Origin: Prunella strophiata
Lineage: Eukaryota > Chordata > Aves > Passeriformes > Prunellidae
Direction: 5' to 3'
Assembly: GCA_036583965.1 (NCBI GenBank)
Contig: JAZBQD010000005.1
Location: 1,165,456-1,229,455 of the forward strand
DNA: 64,000 nt
The notes under the pieces were generated by a model. It worked only from the letters and a program-made list of their open reading frames with translations. It ran no database searches and had not been told where the DNA came from. Below, in pieces: positions 1 to 23,998 of the stretch. A program made the position numbers and the translations under genes. Position 1 is the first letter of the stretch; each line of letters begins with the position of its first letter.

Positions 1-2529
<2,529 letters not shown>

Positions 2530-2530
<1 letters not shown>

Positions 2531-3060
2531 ACCGGGCCGGGGGCGTGCCAGACGATCAAACGGGCGGAGTCTCTTCAGGCCCCGCCCAACTCGGGGCCGA
2601 GCGCCACGCGGCCGGGCCCTGGCAACGGCGGGGCCCTCGGCGCCCGTGCCGGGTGCCAGAGGAGCAGGCCTGCTCGCGGGACGGACCATGCAAGGGGACC
2701 AGAGGAGCCGCCACCTGCTGGTACGAACGGTCAGAACAGGCTAGCCGCCCCGTACGGCTCGGACGCCGCCCGCTCGAGCGGACGTGAACCCGCGGCGGTT
2801 GAGGGAAGGGGGGGCGCGGCCGGGAACGGGGGTGCGCGGGCAGTCCGGGGCCAGCCGGTCGGTCATGTGAGGGGCGGTGGGAGCGGGACGGGAGAGCGGC
2901 GGGTACGGGGGGCGCAGGACGGGAGGGGGCTCGGCCGGGCCCGGGGCTCGGGATGGGGGCGCGGAACGGAACGGCTCGGCCGGGCCCGGGGCCAGGGGGC
3001 TTCGGAGAAGGCGATGGGCTCAGCCCGGGGGGCGAAGGGGTCCAACAGTGTGCTTGGTGA
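2530..3060 (+). promoter_or_regulatory. CpG island, probable CNPY2 promoter/5' region
   Basis: This is non-repetitive, very CpG-dense DNA with CCCCGCCC and GGGCGG elements, 1.3 kb upstream of the CNPY2 signal-peptide exon. A short open stretch from an ATG at 2688 ends at a possible GTACGA donor, but I recognise no protein in it. Assignment to CNPY2 is by position only; an upstream gene sharing the island is possible. Confidence 0.5.
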
Positions 3061-3089
3061 GGGATCCCGGAGGGGAGGGGGCTCTGTGG

Positions 3090-4018
3090 GGGCCGCTGAG
3101 CGCTGTCCTATAGGGGAGGGGGCTCTGCCCTATAGAGGAGGGGTCCCTGAGGGGGCTCTGGACTCTGCCCTATAAGGGACAGGTCCCTGTAGGGGCTCTG
3201 TCCTATAGGGGAGGGGTCCCTGAGGGGGCTCTGGGCTCTGCCCTATAGGGGAGGGGGCTCTGTGGGGCTGTGGGTTCTGCCCTATAGGGGACGGGTCCCT
3301 GTAGGGGCTCTGCTCTATAGGGGAGGGGTCCCGGCGGGGGCTCTGAGCTCTGCCCTATAGGGGAGGGGGCTCTGTGGGGGCTCTGCCCTATAGGGGAGGG
3401 GTCCCTGAGGGGGCTCTGGGCTCTGCCTATAGGGGAGGGGTCCTGAGGGGGCTCTGGGCTCTGCCCTATAGGGGAGGGGTCCCTGTGGGGGCTCTGCCAT
3501 ATAGGGAGGGGGCTCTATAGGGGCTCTGCCCTAGAGGGGAGGGGTCCCTGTGGGGGCTCTGGGGTCTGCCTTATAGGGGAGGGGGCTCTGTGGGGATCTG
3601 GGCTCTGCCCTATAGGGGAGGGGGCTCTGTAGGGGCTCTGCCCTATAGGGGACGGGGCTCTGTAGGGGCTCTGCCCTATAGGGGAGGGGGCTCTGTAGGG
3701 GCTCTGCCCTATAGGGGAGGGGGCTCTGTAGGGGCTCTGCCCTATAGGGGAGGGGTCCCTGAGGGGGCTCTGGGCTCTGCCCTATAGGGGAGGGGGCTCT
3801 GTGGGGCTCTGGGCTCTGCCCTATAGGGGAGGGGGCTCTGTAGGGGCTCTGCCCTATAGGGGAGGGGTCCCTGTGGGGCTCTGGGGTCTGCCCTATAAGG
3901 GAGGACTCCCTGTAGGGGCTCTGCCCTATAGGGGACGGGGCTCTGTAGGGGCTCTGCCCTATAGGGGAGGGGGCTCTGTAGGGGCTCTGCTCTATAGGGG
4001 AGGGGTCCCTGTGGGGTC
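3090..4018. repeat. Degenerate CTCTGCCCTATAGGGGAGGG minisatellite
   Basis: Units of about 30-50 bp share the core CTCTGCCCTATAGGGGAGGG and alternate with GGGGTCCCTGAGGGGGCTCT variants. The array ends just before CNPY2. Confidence 0.9.
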
Positions 4019-4323
4019 CAGCGGCACTACCGGCACTCAGAGCAGACCGGGAAGGCCACCGTGCATGAAGCCCTAAGGAGATCTCACCGGGCTCTGCGGG
4101 GAACGGGGGTCCCGGAGGGGCCGGGCGGGGATGGCCCTTGGGTGGGACGAGGTGTGGGGACAGCGGGGCCACCAGCGCTGGAGCTGCCCCGTGCCCGCAG
4201 GTGCCAGCGGAGCCCTGAGGATGCGGGGGATGTTACCCTGATTCCCCCGGGAGTCTGCGGAGCCCCGGGGATGCGGGGCCGGGTCCCGGGAGCCCTGCGG
4301 ACCCCACCCCGGGGATCGGGGCC

Positions 4324-5782
4324 GGTGCCGCCCTGCTCGGCCTGGCCCTTGCCTTGGCATTGCTGTCTGCCTCGCTGGAGCGGCGCCGGATGCCAGACCT
4401 GCACTCGGAGGTGTGGGGGGGACCACGGGGGACAAGGGGGGGACACGGGGGACCGGATGGGATGGGACAGGGTGGGAAATGGGGAAAGGGAGGACAGGGA
4501 CATGGGGACAGGGCAGGACAGGGTGGGAAATGGGGAAAGGGAGGACAGGGACATGGGGACAGGGCAGGACAGGGTGGGAAATGGGGAAAGGGAGGACAGG
4601 GACATGGGGACAGGGCAGGACAGGGTGGGAAATGGGGAAAGGGAGGACAGGGACATGGGGACAGGGCAGGACAGGGTGGGAAATGGGGAAAGGGAGGACA
4701 GGGACATGGGGACAGGGCAGGACAGGGTGGGAAATGGGGAAAGGGAGGACAGGGACATGGGGACAGGGCAGGACAGGGTGGGAAATGGGGAAAGGGAGGA
4801 CAGGGACATGGGGACAGGGCAGGACAGGGTGGGAAACGGGGAAAGGGAGGACAGGGACTTGGGGACAGGGCAGGACAGGGTGGGAAAAGGGGAAAGGGAG
4901 GACAGGGACATGGGGACAGGATGGGACAGAGGGGACAGGGGGGAAATGGGGAAAGGGAGGACAGGGACATGGGGACAAAATGGGACAAGGGAACAGGATG
5001 AAGTGGGCAGACAGGGCTAAACAGGGAGACAGGGACAAAGAAGACAGCAAGACAGGACAGGGTGGCACAGGCCAGGGTGGTGGCACAGGGCTGAGGGTCT
5101 CCAGGCCATGGAGACCCCTCCCCACACACCCTCCATCCCAGTGTGCCCCAGTCACACCAGTCTGGCTCCGGGCAGCCCCAGTAGCACCCATGCCAGCTGC
5201 TGCCCCACGTCACGTGTCCCCCACAGCCTGCCGGGCGCTGGTGGACGAGCTGGAGTGGGAGATCTCCCAGGTGGACCCCAGAAAAACCATCCAGATGGGC
5301 TCGTTCCGCATCAACCCCGACGGCAGCCAGTCCGTGGTGGAGGTGAGGCCCCGCCCGGTGTCCCCGCCCCCGGGGCCGCTCCCGGCAGCCCCGCTGAGCC
5401 CCGCCCGGCCCCCGCAGGTGCCGTACGCCCGTTCCGAGGCGCACCTGACCGAGCTGCTGGAGCGGGTGTGCGAGAAGATGAAGGAGTACGGGGAGAAGGT
5501 GGATCCCAGCACGCAGCGCAAGAGCTACGTCCGAGTCATTTCCCACGACGGCACCAAGATGGATCTTTCCGGGGTCAAATTCGACGGGGATGTCACCTCC
5601 AGCCTGAAATTCGCGGTGGGTGTGGGGACAGGGGGTGGGGAAAGCTGCCGGGCGCTTGGCGGTGTCACCGATGTCACTGTTGCAGTGTGAGAGCATCGCT
5701 GAGGAGTACGAGGACGAGCTGATCGAGTTCCTGTCGCACGAGGCTGAGAACGTCAAGGACCGGCTGTGCAGCAAGAGGACGG
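4324..5782 (+). CDS. CNPY2: Canopy FGF signalling regulator 2 (partial, four exons)
   Basis: CNPY2 is an ER-resident, saposin-like canopy protein that regulates receptor and lipoprotein-receptor maturation. Exon 1 (about 4324-4410) encodes a Leu/Ala-rich signal peptide followed by RRRMPDLH. Exon 2 is 5227-5342 (ACRALVDELEWEISQVDP), exon 3 is 5418-5615 (VPYARSEAHLTELLERVCEK, ending SLKFA) and exon 4 is 5686-5782 (CESIAEEYEDELIEF, ending LCSKRT). All junctions have GT/AG sites in matching phase. A base is missing near 4405: the family has DLHCGACRA, whereas the sequence gives CACTCGGAG in place of an expected CACTGCGGAG. No ATG lies in frame upstream, so the start is unresolved. The last exon, carrying the C-terminal HDEL-type retention signal, was not found downstream. 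Identity rests on near-complete agreement with vertebrate CNPY2; paralogues CNPY1/3/4 differ strongly. Confidence 0.93.
4467..4990. repeat. 51-bp purine-rich array in CNPY2 intron 1
   Basis: About ten 51-bp units carry cores GGTGGGAAATGGGGAAAGGG and GGACAGGGACATGGGGACAG. The period was measured between the GGTGGGAAAT starts at 4470 and 4521. The last units are diverged. Confidence 0.95.
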
Positions 5783-6779
5783 GTGAGGAGGGGGGCCTGG
5801 GGGGCTCTGCTGCTGCTGCTCCCGGACCTGGGGGGCTCTGCTGGAGCTGAGCTGAGCTGAGCTGAGCTGCCAGACCAGAGCTGGGGCTGTCCCTGGGGTC
5901 TCTCCTGTTCTGGAAGCTGAAGCTGCTCCATCCATGGTGGAATGGGAGGAGATGCCAGCCCAGAGCAGGGGCTGTATCAGGGGGTCTCTCCTTCTCCATC
6001 AGTGCTGGGATGAAATGAGATGCCAGACCAGAGCTGGGGCTATCCCTGGGGGTCTCTCCTGCTCTTCCAGGGGTCTCTCCTGCTGTTCTGGGGGTCTCTC
6101 CTGCTCCATCACTGCTGGGATGAGCTGAGATGCCAGCCCAGAGCTGGGGCTGTCCCTGGGGGTCTCTCCTGCTGTTCCTGGGGGTCTCTCCTGCTCCATC
6201 ACTGCTGGGATGAGATGAGATGCCAGCCCAGAGCAGGGGCTGTCCCAGGGGGTCTCTCCTGCTGTTCTGGGGGTCTCTCCTGCTGTCCCAGGGGGTCTCT
6301 CCTTCTCCATCAGTGCTGGGATGAGATGAGATGCCAGCCCAGAGCTGGGGCTGTCCCTGGGGTCTCTCCTGTTCCAGAGGCTGAAGCTGCTCCATCCATG
6401 GTGGAATGGGAGGAGATGCCAGCCCAGAGCTGGAGCTGTCCCAGGGGGTCTCTCCTCCTGTTCCTAGGGGTCTCTCCTGCTCCATCACTGCTGGGATGAG
6501 ATGAGATGCCAGCCCAGAGCAGGGGCTGTCCCTGGGGGTCTTTCCTGCTGTTCCAGGGGGTCTCTCCTGTTGTTCTGGGGGTCTCTCCTTCTCCATCACT
6601 GCTGGGATGGGAGGAGATAGCAGGCCCAGAGCTGGGGCTATTCCTGGGGGTCTTTGCTGCTGTTCTGGGGGTCTCTCCTGCTCCATCCATGGTGGAATGG
6701 GAGGAGATGCCAGCCCAGAGCTGGGGCTGTCCCTGGGGGTCTCTCCTGCTGTCCCTGGGGGTCTCTCCTTCTCCATCAG

Positions 6780-7129
6780 TGCTGGGATGAGATTTTCTGC
6801 CAGCCCAGGGCAGGGAGGAGCTGCAAGTTCTTCCCCAAATCCCAGCAGCCCACGGCAGTGCCCGGACCCTGCTGGCACCGGGGCTGTTTTGGGATGCTGG
6901 GGCCGAGCCAGGGCAGCTGCTGTGCTGACTCTGTGGCCTCTCCTGGCACATCCAATGGCCCTGTCCCATCCTGGGGCTATTTCCAGCTCACAAACAGCCA
7001 GGTCAGGGCACTGTGTGACCTTTGGGCCACTGCAGTCCTGCACAGGGCCCTGGACGGGGCCAGGGCAGGTCCCTTTGTAGCTGGCACAGCCATCAGGGCA
7101 ATGCTGTGCCCCAGGGCATCCTGAGGGTC
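6780..7129. repeat. 350-bp duplicated block, copy 1
   Basis: It starts TGCTGGGATGAGATTTTCTG and matches 7362-7713 almost base for base, with small differences near AAATCCCAGCAGCCC and GCAGCTGCTGTGCTG. The offset between copies is 582 bp. No conserved coding content is recognised. Confidence 0.9.
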
Positions 7130-7361
7130 CCATGGGGCTCTGATGTGTCCTGGGGGTCCCACAGGGCTCTGATGTGTCCCTGGGGGTCCCTTTTCTGCTG
7201 TTCCAGGGGTTTCTCCTGCTCTTCCAGGGGTCTCTCCTGCTCTGTTGGTGCTGGGATGGGAGGAAATGCCAGGCCCAGAGCTGGGGCTGTCCCTGGGGGT
7301 CTCTCCTGCTGTCCCTGGGGGTCTCTCCTGCTGTCCCAGGGGGTCTCTCCTTCTCCATCAG

Positions 7362-7713
7362 TGCTGGGATGAGATTTTCTGCCAGCCCAGGGCAGGGAGG
7401 AGCTGCAAGTTCTTCCCCAATCGCCATCAAGCCCACGGCAGTGCCCGGACCCTGCTGGCACCGGGGCTGTTTTGGGATGCTGGGGCCGAGCCAGGGCACT
7501 GCTTGGGCTGACTCTGTGGCCTCTCCTGGCACATCCAATGGCCCTGTCCCATCCTGGGGCTATTTCCAGCTCACAAACAGCCAGGTCAGGGCACTGTGTG
7601 ACCTTTGGGCCACTGCAGTCCTGCACGGGGCCCTGGACGGGGCCAGGGCAGGTCCCTTTGTAGCTGGCACAGCCATCAGGGCAATGCTGTGCCCCAGGGC
7701 ATCCTGAGGGTCT
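7362..7713. repeat. 350-bp duplicated block, copy 2
   Basis: This is the second copy of the block at 6780-7129. It is followed by about 150 bp of unique sequence before the next array. Confidence 0.9.
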
Positions 7714-7889
7714 CCACAGCTGCTCCTGGGGCTCCTCCTGCAGCCTGGGGACCAGGGCAGGGACAGGCCAGGCTGTGGCTGTGTCCAGACAGCCACATTT
7801 GTCATCAACCACAGGACAAAGGCAGGGAAATGTCACTGGCCCTGGCTCAGTCACAGCAGGGACCGGTCCTGGGAGGGGACAGGGCAGGA

Positions 7890-10276
<2,387 letters not shown>

Positions 10277-10575
10277 GTAGGGGGGGACAGCAGTGTCCCC
10301 ACATGTCCCCAGCAGTCACCATGGGGGTGCTGGCTCTCAGCTGCTACCCGGTGTCATCCCACCCTGCCACTGAGAGGGTTCTGGCCTCTTTGCCGTGGCT
10401 TGTGTCACCTCATGTCACCTGGCCAGGGGACAGGAGGGCTCTGCCCCTCTTCTGGCACCCGCCACCCCGTGTCACTCCATGTCACCCCATGTCACTCCAT
10501 TGTGTTATCACCCGTTGCACCGGGGCCAGCAGGACAATGTCCTGGGCTCAGCAGGGACGGTGACATGCCACCCCC

Positions 10576-10804
10576 TGACGTCACCGCTGAGCCTCGTGCC
10601 ACATCCTATCACCTCAAGCCACTGTGGCCACATACAGGATGACGTCATGGGCTCCCGTGACCTCACACCGCCCGGCCGAGCACCTGGTGACGTCACGGGG
10701 CTGCCCCCCCCCCCGGTCCCCGCAGCCGAACCCCACCGAGACACCGGCGCGGCCGCGGGGGTGACACCGGGCCGTGACGTCACGCACTGCGGCCGGTGAC
10801 GTCA
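10576..10804 (+). promoter_or_regulatory. Five perfect CRE palindromes upstream of CS
   Basis: TGACGTCA occurs at 10576-10583, 10640-10647, 10688-10695, 10775-10782 and 10797-10804, 324-552 bp before the CS start codon. This is the full CREB/ATF consensus. The flanking DNA is not tandemly repeated, so the sites are not copies of one unit. Regulation by cAMP/CREB is inferred, not shown. Confidence 0.8.
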
Positions 10805-10864
10805 CGAGACGGGGCGGGCACCCCCTCACCCCACCCCTGGTCCTGATCAGGCGAATGCGGCGGC

Positions 10865-11127
10865 CACCTATAGCTTGCGCCCCCCGCCACTTCATTAGCG
10901 TGGCCCCGCCCCACGGCGCGCCACTTGACCAATAGCAAACGGCTCTGCCCCGGGAGGGGGCGGGGTTATGCTAATAACAAGCGCCGCGCTCCGCCCCGCC
11001 CTCACGTTGAGGACCCCCGGCCGCCGCCGCTCCGGCCCCGCTCCCGCCCCGGTCCCGCTCCCGGTCCCGCACCCGCGCCCGGTCCCCGGCCCCGTTAAGC
11101 CCCGGCCTGTCCCGTCCCGGTACCGCC
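10865..11127 (+). promoter_or_regulatory. CS core promoter and 5' UTR
   Basis: The region contains a CCAAT box at 10929-10933 (TTGACCAATAGC), a GC box GGGGGCGGGG near 10956 and dense CpG up to the ATG at 11128. The layout suits a housekeeping CpG-island promoter. Confidence 0.7.
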
Positions 11128-14100
11128 ATGACGCTCCTCGCCGCCGGCAGACCGGGCGGCCGCGCGCCTCCGCGGGCCCAAGGTGAGCGCGCCCGGCGCG
11201 GCCTCGCCGCGCCTTAAAGGGGCGACGACACGCGGGGGTAAGGGAGAACGCGCGGGGGGGTCCGGTTCTTCACAGGTGCGGACGCGGGGGGCCGCATGCC
11301 CTTAAAGGGGCCGCGCGGTGGCGGCGATGGGGGAGGAGGGACCGGGGGGGGACCGGGATCGGCGACCGAGATCGCGACCGGGATCGGGGTGGGCGCGGGG
11401 CCGCAGCGGCAGCACGTGGTGGGAGCCGGCGCCGGGCGCTCCCGCCGCAGCCTTCTCGGAGCCGGGGGCACCGGAGTGGCTCGGGGGGCTTTCCGTGCCC
11501 GGTCCGCGCTCGGGGGGCCTTCCGCCGTTGCCGCTCTCCCGTGTGGGGGCCCCCGCCCCGGGGTGGCCCCGCTGGGGGTTCCGGTCCAGCTGCTCCCCCT
11601 CGTTGTGCAGAGCTGGGCTTGGGGGGTCCCGGACCCCCCCCGGGAGCCCCGTACCGGCCCCGGGAGCCCGCGCCCGGTGGCACCGGCAGTAGGGGGGGTG
11701 GAGGCGGGGACCGTCCCCGTCGCCGCCGCCGCCCTTCCCCAGCGTCCCGGTGCCGTAGAGGACAACGGGGTCACAACGAGGGGACCCCCGTGCGGGCCGA
11801 GCGCCGGTACCGGGCCGGAGCGACCCCGGCCCCTCCGGTGTGTTTGCCTTGGCCGCGGCCCCGGCGTTTCGTAACGGGCGTTGCGGTGTCTTTATCGACC
11901 GGGCGATATTTTGGGATATTCACGATGCCCCACTTGGCCCTGCTCACCCGTTAAACCGGGCGGAACGGGGCCGCCCCCCTGGCTTGAGCCGTGATCCCGA
12001 CCCTCCTCCTCCTCCTCCTCCTCCTCCTCCCCTCGGCCTCATCCCGCAGCCTCGAGCCGCGGAGCCCCCGCACCCCCGAGCACACCGGGAGCCCCCCGGT
12101 GTGCCCGCACACTCCCCCGGGCCGGTACCCGGTGTCACCGCCAACACGTGTGACCTTGAGCCAGTGGCACCTCGGTGACAGCCGGGACGAGCCGTGGGGA
12201 CCCCCAAACCGGGGTGACACCGGGGTGACACGGCGGGGGGGTGGCGGGGCCCCCGCGGCGGCGACAGCGGCCGCCTTGACCTTGGGCTCCCCGCTGCCGC
12301 CTCCATTGTTCCGCCGGCATTTTCCCTTCCCGGAGCCGCCTGTTGCGGGGGGGACACGGCCGAGCCCCCCGCCACGGCCACACCCACCCCACCGGGAACC
12401 CCCTGCCCGCGCCGGGGGCTCGCGGGGAACCGGGGGACACCGGGGGGGTTCTTTGCAGCGCGGCCCCCCCGCGTCCTCCCGGCAGCCAGCGGAAAAACCG
12501 AGTCATGTTCCGGCTCTGCCGCAGGCGCTGCCGCAGCTCCCGGCCCCGGGGAACCGCCGGGTGTCCCCGTGAACGGCGGCCCCGGTGTCCCCCGGTGTCC
12601 CCCGGGGGCCAGCGGGGCGGGTGTCCCCGTGGCCGGGCGCTGCCAGGCCCGGGCTGTGTTCCCGGGGTGTCCCCGCGGTTCCTGGTTCCCACGCGTGGGC
12701 GAGGAACAAAGTTCGGATTCCCCGGCTCAGGAAAACCGCGGCCGTGCTTGGCCGGGCGCGGCTCCAGGAAGGAGAACGCGGCCGCGTTCCCCGTGCCAGG
12801 TCCGGCTCCGGCTGCGAGGGCAGCCCCGGCTGATCCCGGCTTTGATCCCGGCTTTGATCCCGGCTCGGCTGATCCCGGCTCTGAGCCGCGCCCGCGTGGG
12901 CGAGCGGAGCTCCGGAGTCCTTGGGAACCGGGGTCTCAGCTCCTGCCACGGGGCTGGGGGGGCTCTCTGGCTGCACCCCCCTCCCCAAAAAGAGGCTCTG
13001 CCCTGGTGACAGGGGGTCTCTGTGTCCTTTGTCCCACAGAATGCACCGTGTGTCCTCTTTGCTGCTCGCCACGCCAGCGCCGCCACGGTAAGGGGGGTCC
13101 TCTGCTGTCACCCCTGTGCTGTCACCTGATCTCTTCTCCTCACTCCTGTTCCCTGTGGCCACCTCTCCTGAGACCCCTCTGCAAGGGGAGGCCCTTCACT
13201 TGTCATCTTCCCTGTCCCCATCTCTCCTGTCACCCCCTCTGCCATGAGCCTCTCTCCTTGTCACCCCGTCCTGTCACTCTTCTCCCAGGAAAAGGAGCCC
13301 CTTTTCCTGTCACCCTCTTTTTCTGTCACCCCCTTTCCTGGCCCCCTCTCCTCTCACCCCTCTTCAAGGGGGGGACCCTCTCCTATCACCCTCTCTTCTG
13401 TCACCCCCTTTCCTGTCCCCTCTCTCCAAGGGGAGCCTCCTGTTCTATTGCCCCTTCTCCTGTCACCCCCTTTCCTGTCCCCATCTCCTTTTGTCACCCT
13501 TTTCCTGTCCCCACCATCTTTTGTCACCCTCTTTCCTGTCCCCATCTCTTTTGTCACTCTCTTTCCTGTCACCCCTCTCCAAGGGGAGCCCCCTCTCCTC
13601 TTTCCCTCTCTCTCCTGTCCCACATCTTTTGTCACCCTCTCCTGTCATCCCTCTCAGCTGTCACACCTTTTCCTTGTCCCTCCTGTTCTGTCACCCCCTC
13701 TCCCGTGCTCAGCCCCCCTCTCTCATCCCTGTCCCTTGTCCCCAGAACCTCAAAGACGTCCTGGCCACCATGATCCCCAAGGAGCAGGCCAAGATCAAGA
13801 GCTTCCGGCAGCAGCACGGCAGCACGCCCATCGGGCAGATCACGGTGGACATGGTGAGTGTGCGGCCACCACGGGGCCACCACGGGGTCACCACGGGGCC
13901 ACCGGGTCCCGCCGCCGCTCACCGCGGCCTCCCCGCCCCTTCCAGGTGTACGGCGGCATGAGGGGCATGAAAGGGCTGATCTACGAGACCTCCGTGCTGG
14001 ATCCTGACGAGGTAGGGCCCCTGTCCCCACCCTATCCCACCCCGGGCTGGACCATCCCACCCTGTCCCACCCTGTCCCACCCAGTCCCGCCCCATCCCAC

Positions 14101-14471
14101 TCCATCCCACCCTGTCCGGGCCCATCCCACCCCTTCCCACCCCATCCCCGCCCCGTCCCACCCCATCCCCACCCAATCCTGGCCCATCCCAGCTCATCCC
14201 ACCCAGTCCCCCGCCCCATCCCACTCTGTCCCAGCCCATCCCCACCACATTCCACTCCATCCCACCCTGTCCCGGCCCATCCCCGCCCTGTCCGGTCCCG
14301 GCCCCGGTCCCGGCCCCGCCGACGCTCCCGGCTCCGCAGGGCATCCGCTTCCGTGGCTACAGCATTCCCGAGTGCCAGAAGAAGCTGCCCAAAGCTGCGG
14401 GGGGAGAGGAGCCGCTGCCCGAGGGGCTCTTCTGGCTGCTGGTGACTGGAGAAATCCCAAGCCAGGAGCAG
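11128..14471 (+). CDS. CS: Citrate synthase, mitochondrial (first five exons)
   Basis: Citrate synthase condenses acetyl-CoA and oxaloacetate to citrate in the mitochondrial matrix. Exon 1 (11128-11182) has a Kozak-like ACCGCCATGA and encodes [12 protein letters not shown], an Arg-rich presequence. Exon 2 (13040-13087) encodes [16 protein letters not shown]. Exon 3 (13746-13853) reads [18 protein letters not shown] and on to GQITVDM. Exon 4 (13946-14011) starts [17 protein letters not shown]. Exon 5 (14340-14471) starts [15 protein letters not shown] and ends GEIPSQEQ. Exons 2-5 are phase 0 with clean GT/AG borders. Exon 1 is 55 nt and joins exon 2 one base out of frame, so a 1-nt insertion is likely. 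Only about 135 of the usual roughly 465 residues are present; the catalytic His/Asp region should follow but a gap intervenes. Confidence 0.95.
11183..13039 (+). other. CS intron 1, GC-rich, mostly non-repetitive
   Basis: The intron is highly CpG-dense, with a (CCT)n run at about 12001-12031 and a short GATCCCGGCTTT repeat near 12830-12875. No other exon is recognised on either strand. Confidence 0.6.
13100..13740. repeat. Pyrimidine-rich TCCTGTCACCCCC repeats in CS intron 2
   Basis: Loosely repeated 15-30 bp units of TCCTGTCACCCC and CTCTCCAAGGGGAG fill the intron up to the exon 3 acceptor. Confidence 0.8.
14020..14320. repeat. CCCATCCCACC repeats in CS intron 4
   Basis: Short degenerate C-rich units (CCATCCCACCCTGTCCC) occupy the intron between exons 4 and 5. 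Confidence 0.75.
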
Positions 14472-14918
14472 GTACTGCCAGGAGGGGCTGGCAAATAGCT
14501 GGGGGGGACTGATAGCCCCTGGATCCAGGAGGGGCTGGCAAACAGCTGGGGGGACTGATAGCCCCTGGATCCGGGGGGGGCTGGCAGAGAGCTAAGGGGG
14601 GGCTGGCAAACAGATGAGGGGTTCTGACAGCCCATGGACTCAGGAGGGACTGGCAAACAGTTGGGGGAGTGGGGGTCTGACAGCCCCTGGATTTAGGAAG
14701 GACTGGCAAAGAGCTGAGGGGGGTCTGGCAAGTAGCTGAGGGGTTGACGCCCTTGACCCCAGGAGGGGCTGGCAAAGAGCTAAGGGGGGGCTGGCAAACA
14801 GCTGAGGGGGTCTGATAGCCCCTGGACCCAGGAGGGAGCTGGCAAATAGCTGAAGGGGGGTCTGATAGCCCCTGGATCCAGGAGGGGCTGGCAAATGGCT
14901 GAGGGGGGGCTGGCAAAC
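14472..14918. repeat. Array seeded from the CS intron 5 donor flank
   Basis: Units of about 50 bp carry GGAGGGGCTGGCAAACAGCT and CTGATAGCCCCTGGATCC. The first unit begins within 10 bp of the exon 5 donor. The array runs into the assembly gap. Confidence 0.85.
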
Positions 14919-15418
14919 NNNNNNNNNNNNNNNNNNNNNNNNNNNNNNNNNNNNNNNNNNNNNNNNNNNNNNNNNNNNNNNNNNNNNNNNNNNNNNNNNN
15001 NNNNNNNNNNNNNNNNNNNNNNNNNNNNNNNNNNNNNNNNNNNNNNNNNNNNNNNNNNNNNNNNNNNNNNNNNNNNNNNNNNNNNNNNNNNNNNNNNNNN
15101 NNNNNNNNNNNNNNNNNNNNNNNNNNNNNNNNNNNNNNNNNNNNNNNNNNNNNNNNNNNNNNNNNNNNNNNNNNNNNNNNNNNNNNNNNNNNNNNNNNNN
15201 NNNNNNNNNNNNNNNNNNNNNNNNNNNNNNNNNNNNNNNNNNNNNNNNNNNNNNNNNNNNNNNNNNNNNNNNNNNNNNNNNNNNNNNNNNNNNNNNNNNN
15301 NNNNNNNNNNNNNNNNNNNNNNNNNNNNNNNNNNNNNNNNNNNNNNNNNNNNNNNNNNNNNNNNNNNNNNNNNNNNNNNNNNNNNNNNNNNNNNNNNNNN
15401 NNNNNNNNNNNNNNNNNN
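14919..15418. other. Assembly gap, exactly 500 N
   Basis: The run of 500 N is a placeholder length, so true size is unknown. The remaining CS exons must lie here or be lost; the next gene is CDK2. Confidence 0.99.
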
Positions 15419-16256
15419 GACCCCCCGACCCCTTGCCGTGGGACACCCGGGCCCGGGTGCAGCGCCGCCGGGGACCACCCCCGGAGCCCGCCCCCACCCC
15501 GGATATCACCGCGGGGACACCGGAGACCCCCGGAGACCCCCGGGACCCCCCCGGGGGGACACCGTGACATCCCCGGAGCGCCGCCCCCAGCCCGGATATC
15601 CCTCCCTGGGACCACCCCCCACCGCCAGAACCCCCGGGGGACCCCCAGAAACTCCCCCGGGGGACAGCCGGGGACCCCCAGAACCCCCCCCGGGACACCC
15701 CAGAGCCCCCCCGGGGACACCCCCGGACCCGGGACACCCCAGGAGCGTCCGCCCCCGCCCGGTATCCTCCACTGGGACCACCCCCCACCGCCAGAACCCC
15801 CGGGGGACCCCCAGAACCCCTCCCGGGGACACCCAGGGATCCCCGGGGGACCCCCAGAACCCCCCCCGGGACCACAGGGACCCCGGGGACACCCCCGGAC
15901 CCGGGACATCCCCGGAAGCGCCGCCCCCAGCCCGGATATCCCTCCCTGGGACCACCCCCCACCTCCAGAACCCCCCCAGGGACCACCAGAACCCCTCCCC
16001 GGGACACCCAGGGACCCCCGGGGGACCCCCAGAACCCACCCCAGGGACCCCGGTGGAACCACCCCCGTGCACCACCGACCCCTATACCCCCAGCACCCCA
16101 CCCACCACCCGGATACCCAATCCCACCTCAGGACCCCCCCACCCTCGGGGGGACACCCCCAGGCCACACACAACCCCCCCCTTGTCCCATTCCCGCTCTC
16201 CCCCACCTACTCCCGGGTGTCCCCTCGGTGTCACACCCCCCCCCCCCCCCCCCCCC
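15419..16256. repeat. C-rich degenerate repeats upstream of CDK2, ending in C21
   Basis: Units contain GGACCCCCAGAACCCCCC and GGGGACACCC. A 21-base C run lies at 16236-16256, about 50 bp before the CDK2 ATG, where a promoter or 5' UTR would be expected. No clear promoter elements are visible. Confidence 0.75.
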
Positions 16257-16306
16257 TCGGTGTCCCCCCCCCCGGTGTCGCCCCCAGGTTTGTCCCCCTC
16301 CCCACC

Positions 16307-23998
<7,692 letters not shown>

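Larger units (their letters stand above)
5783..7720. repeat. Diverged ~90-110 bp repeats (GGGGTCTCTCCTGCTG type)
   Basis: The units carry GGGGGTCTCTCCTGCTGTTC and GAGATGCCAGCCCAGAGC cores. The expected final CNPY2 coding exon should lie in or beyond this stretch but is not visible. Two 350-bp blocks within it are duplicates of each other. Confidence 0.85.

Noticed and set aside
12001..12031. (CCT)n as a coding poly-Leu/Glu tract
   Set aside because: It is within CS intron 1 with no supporting exon.
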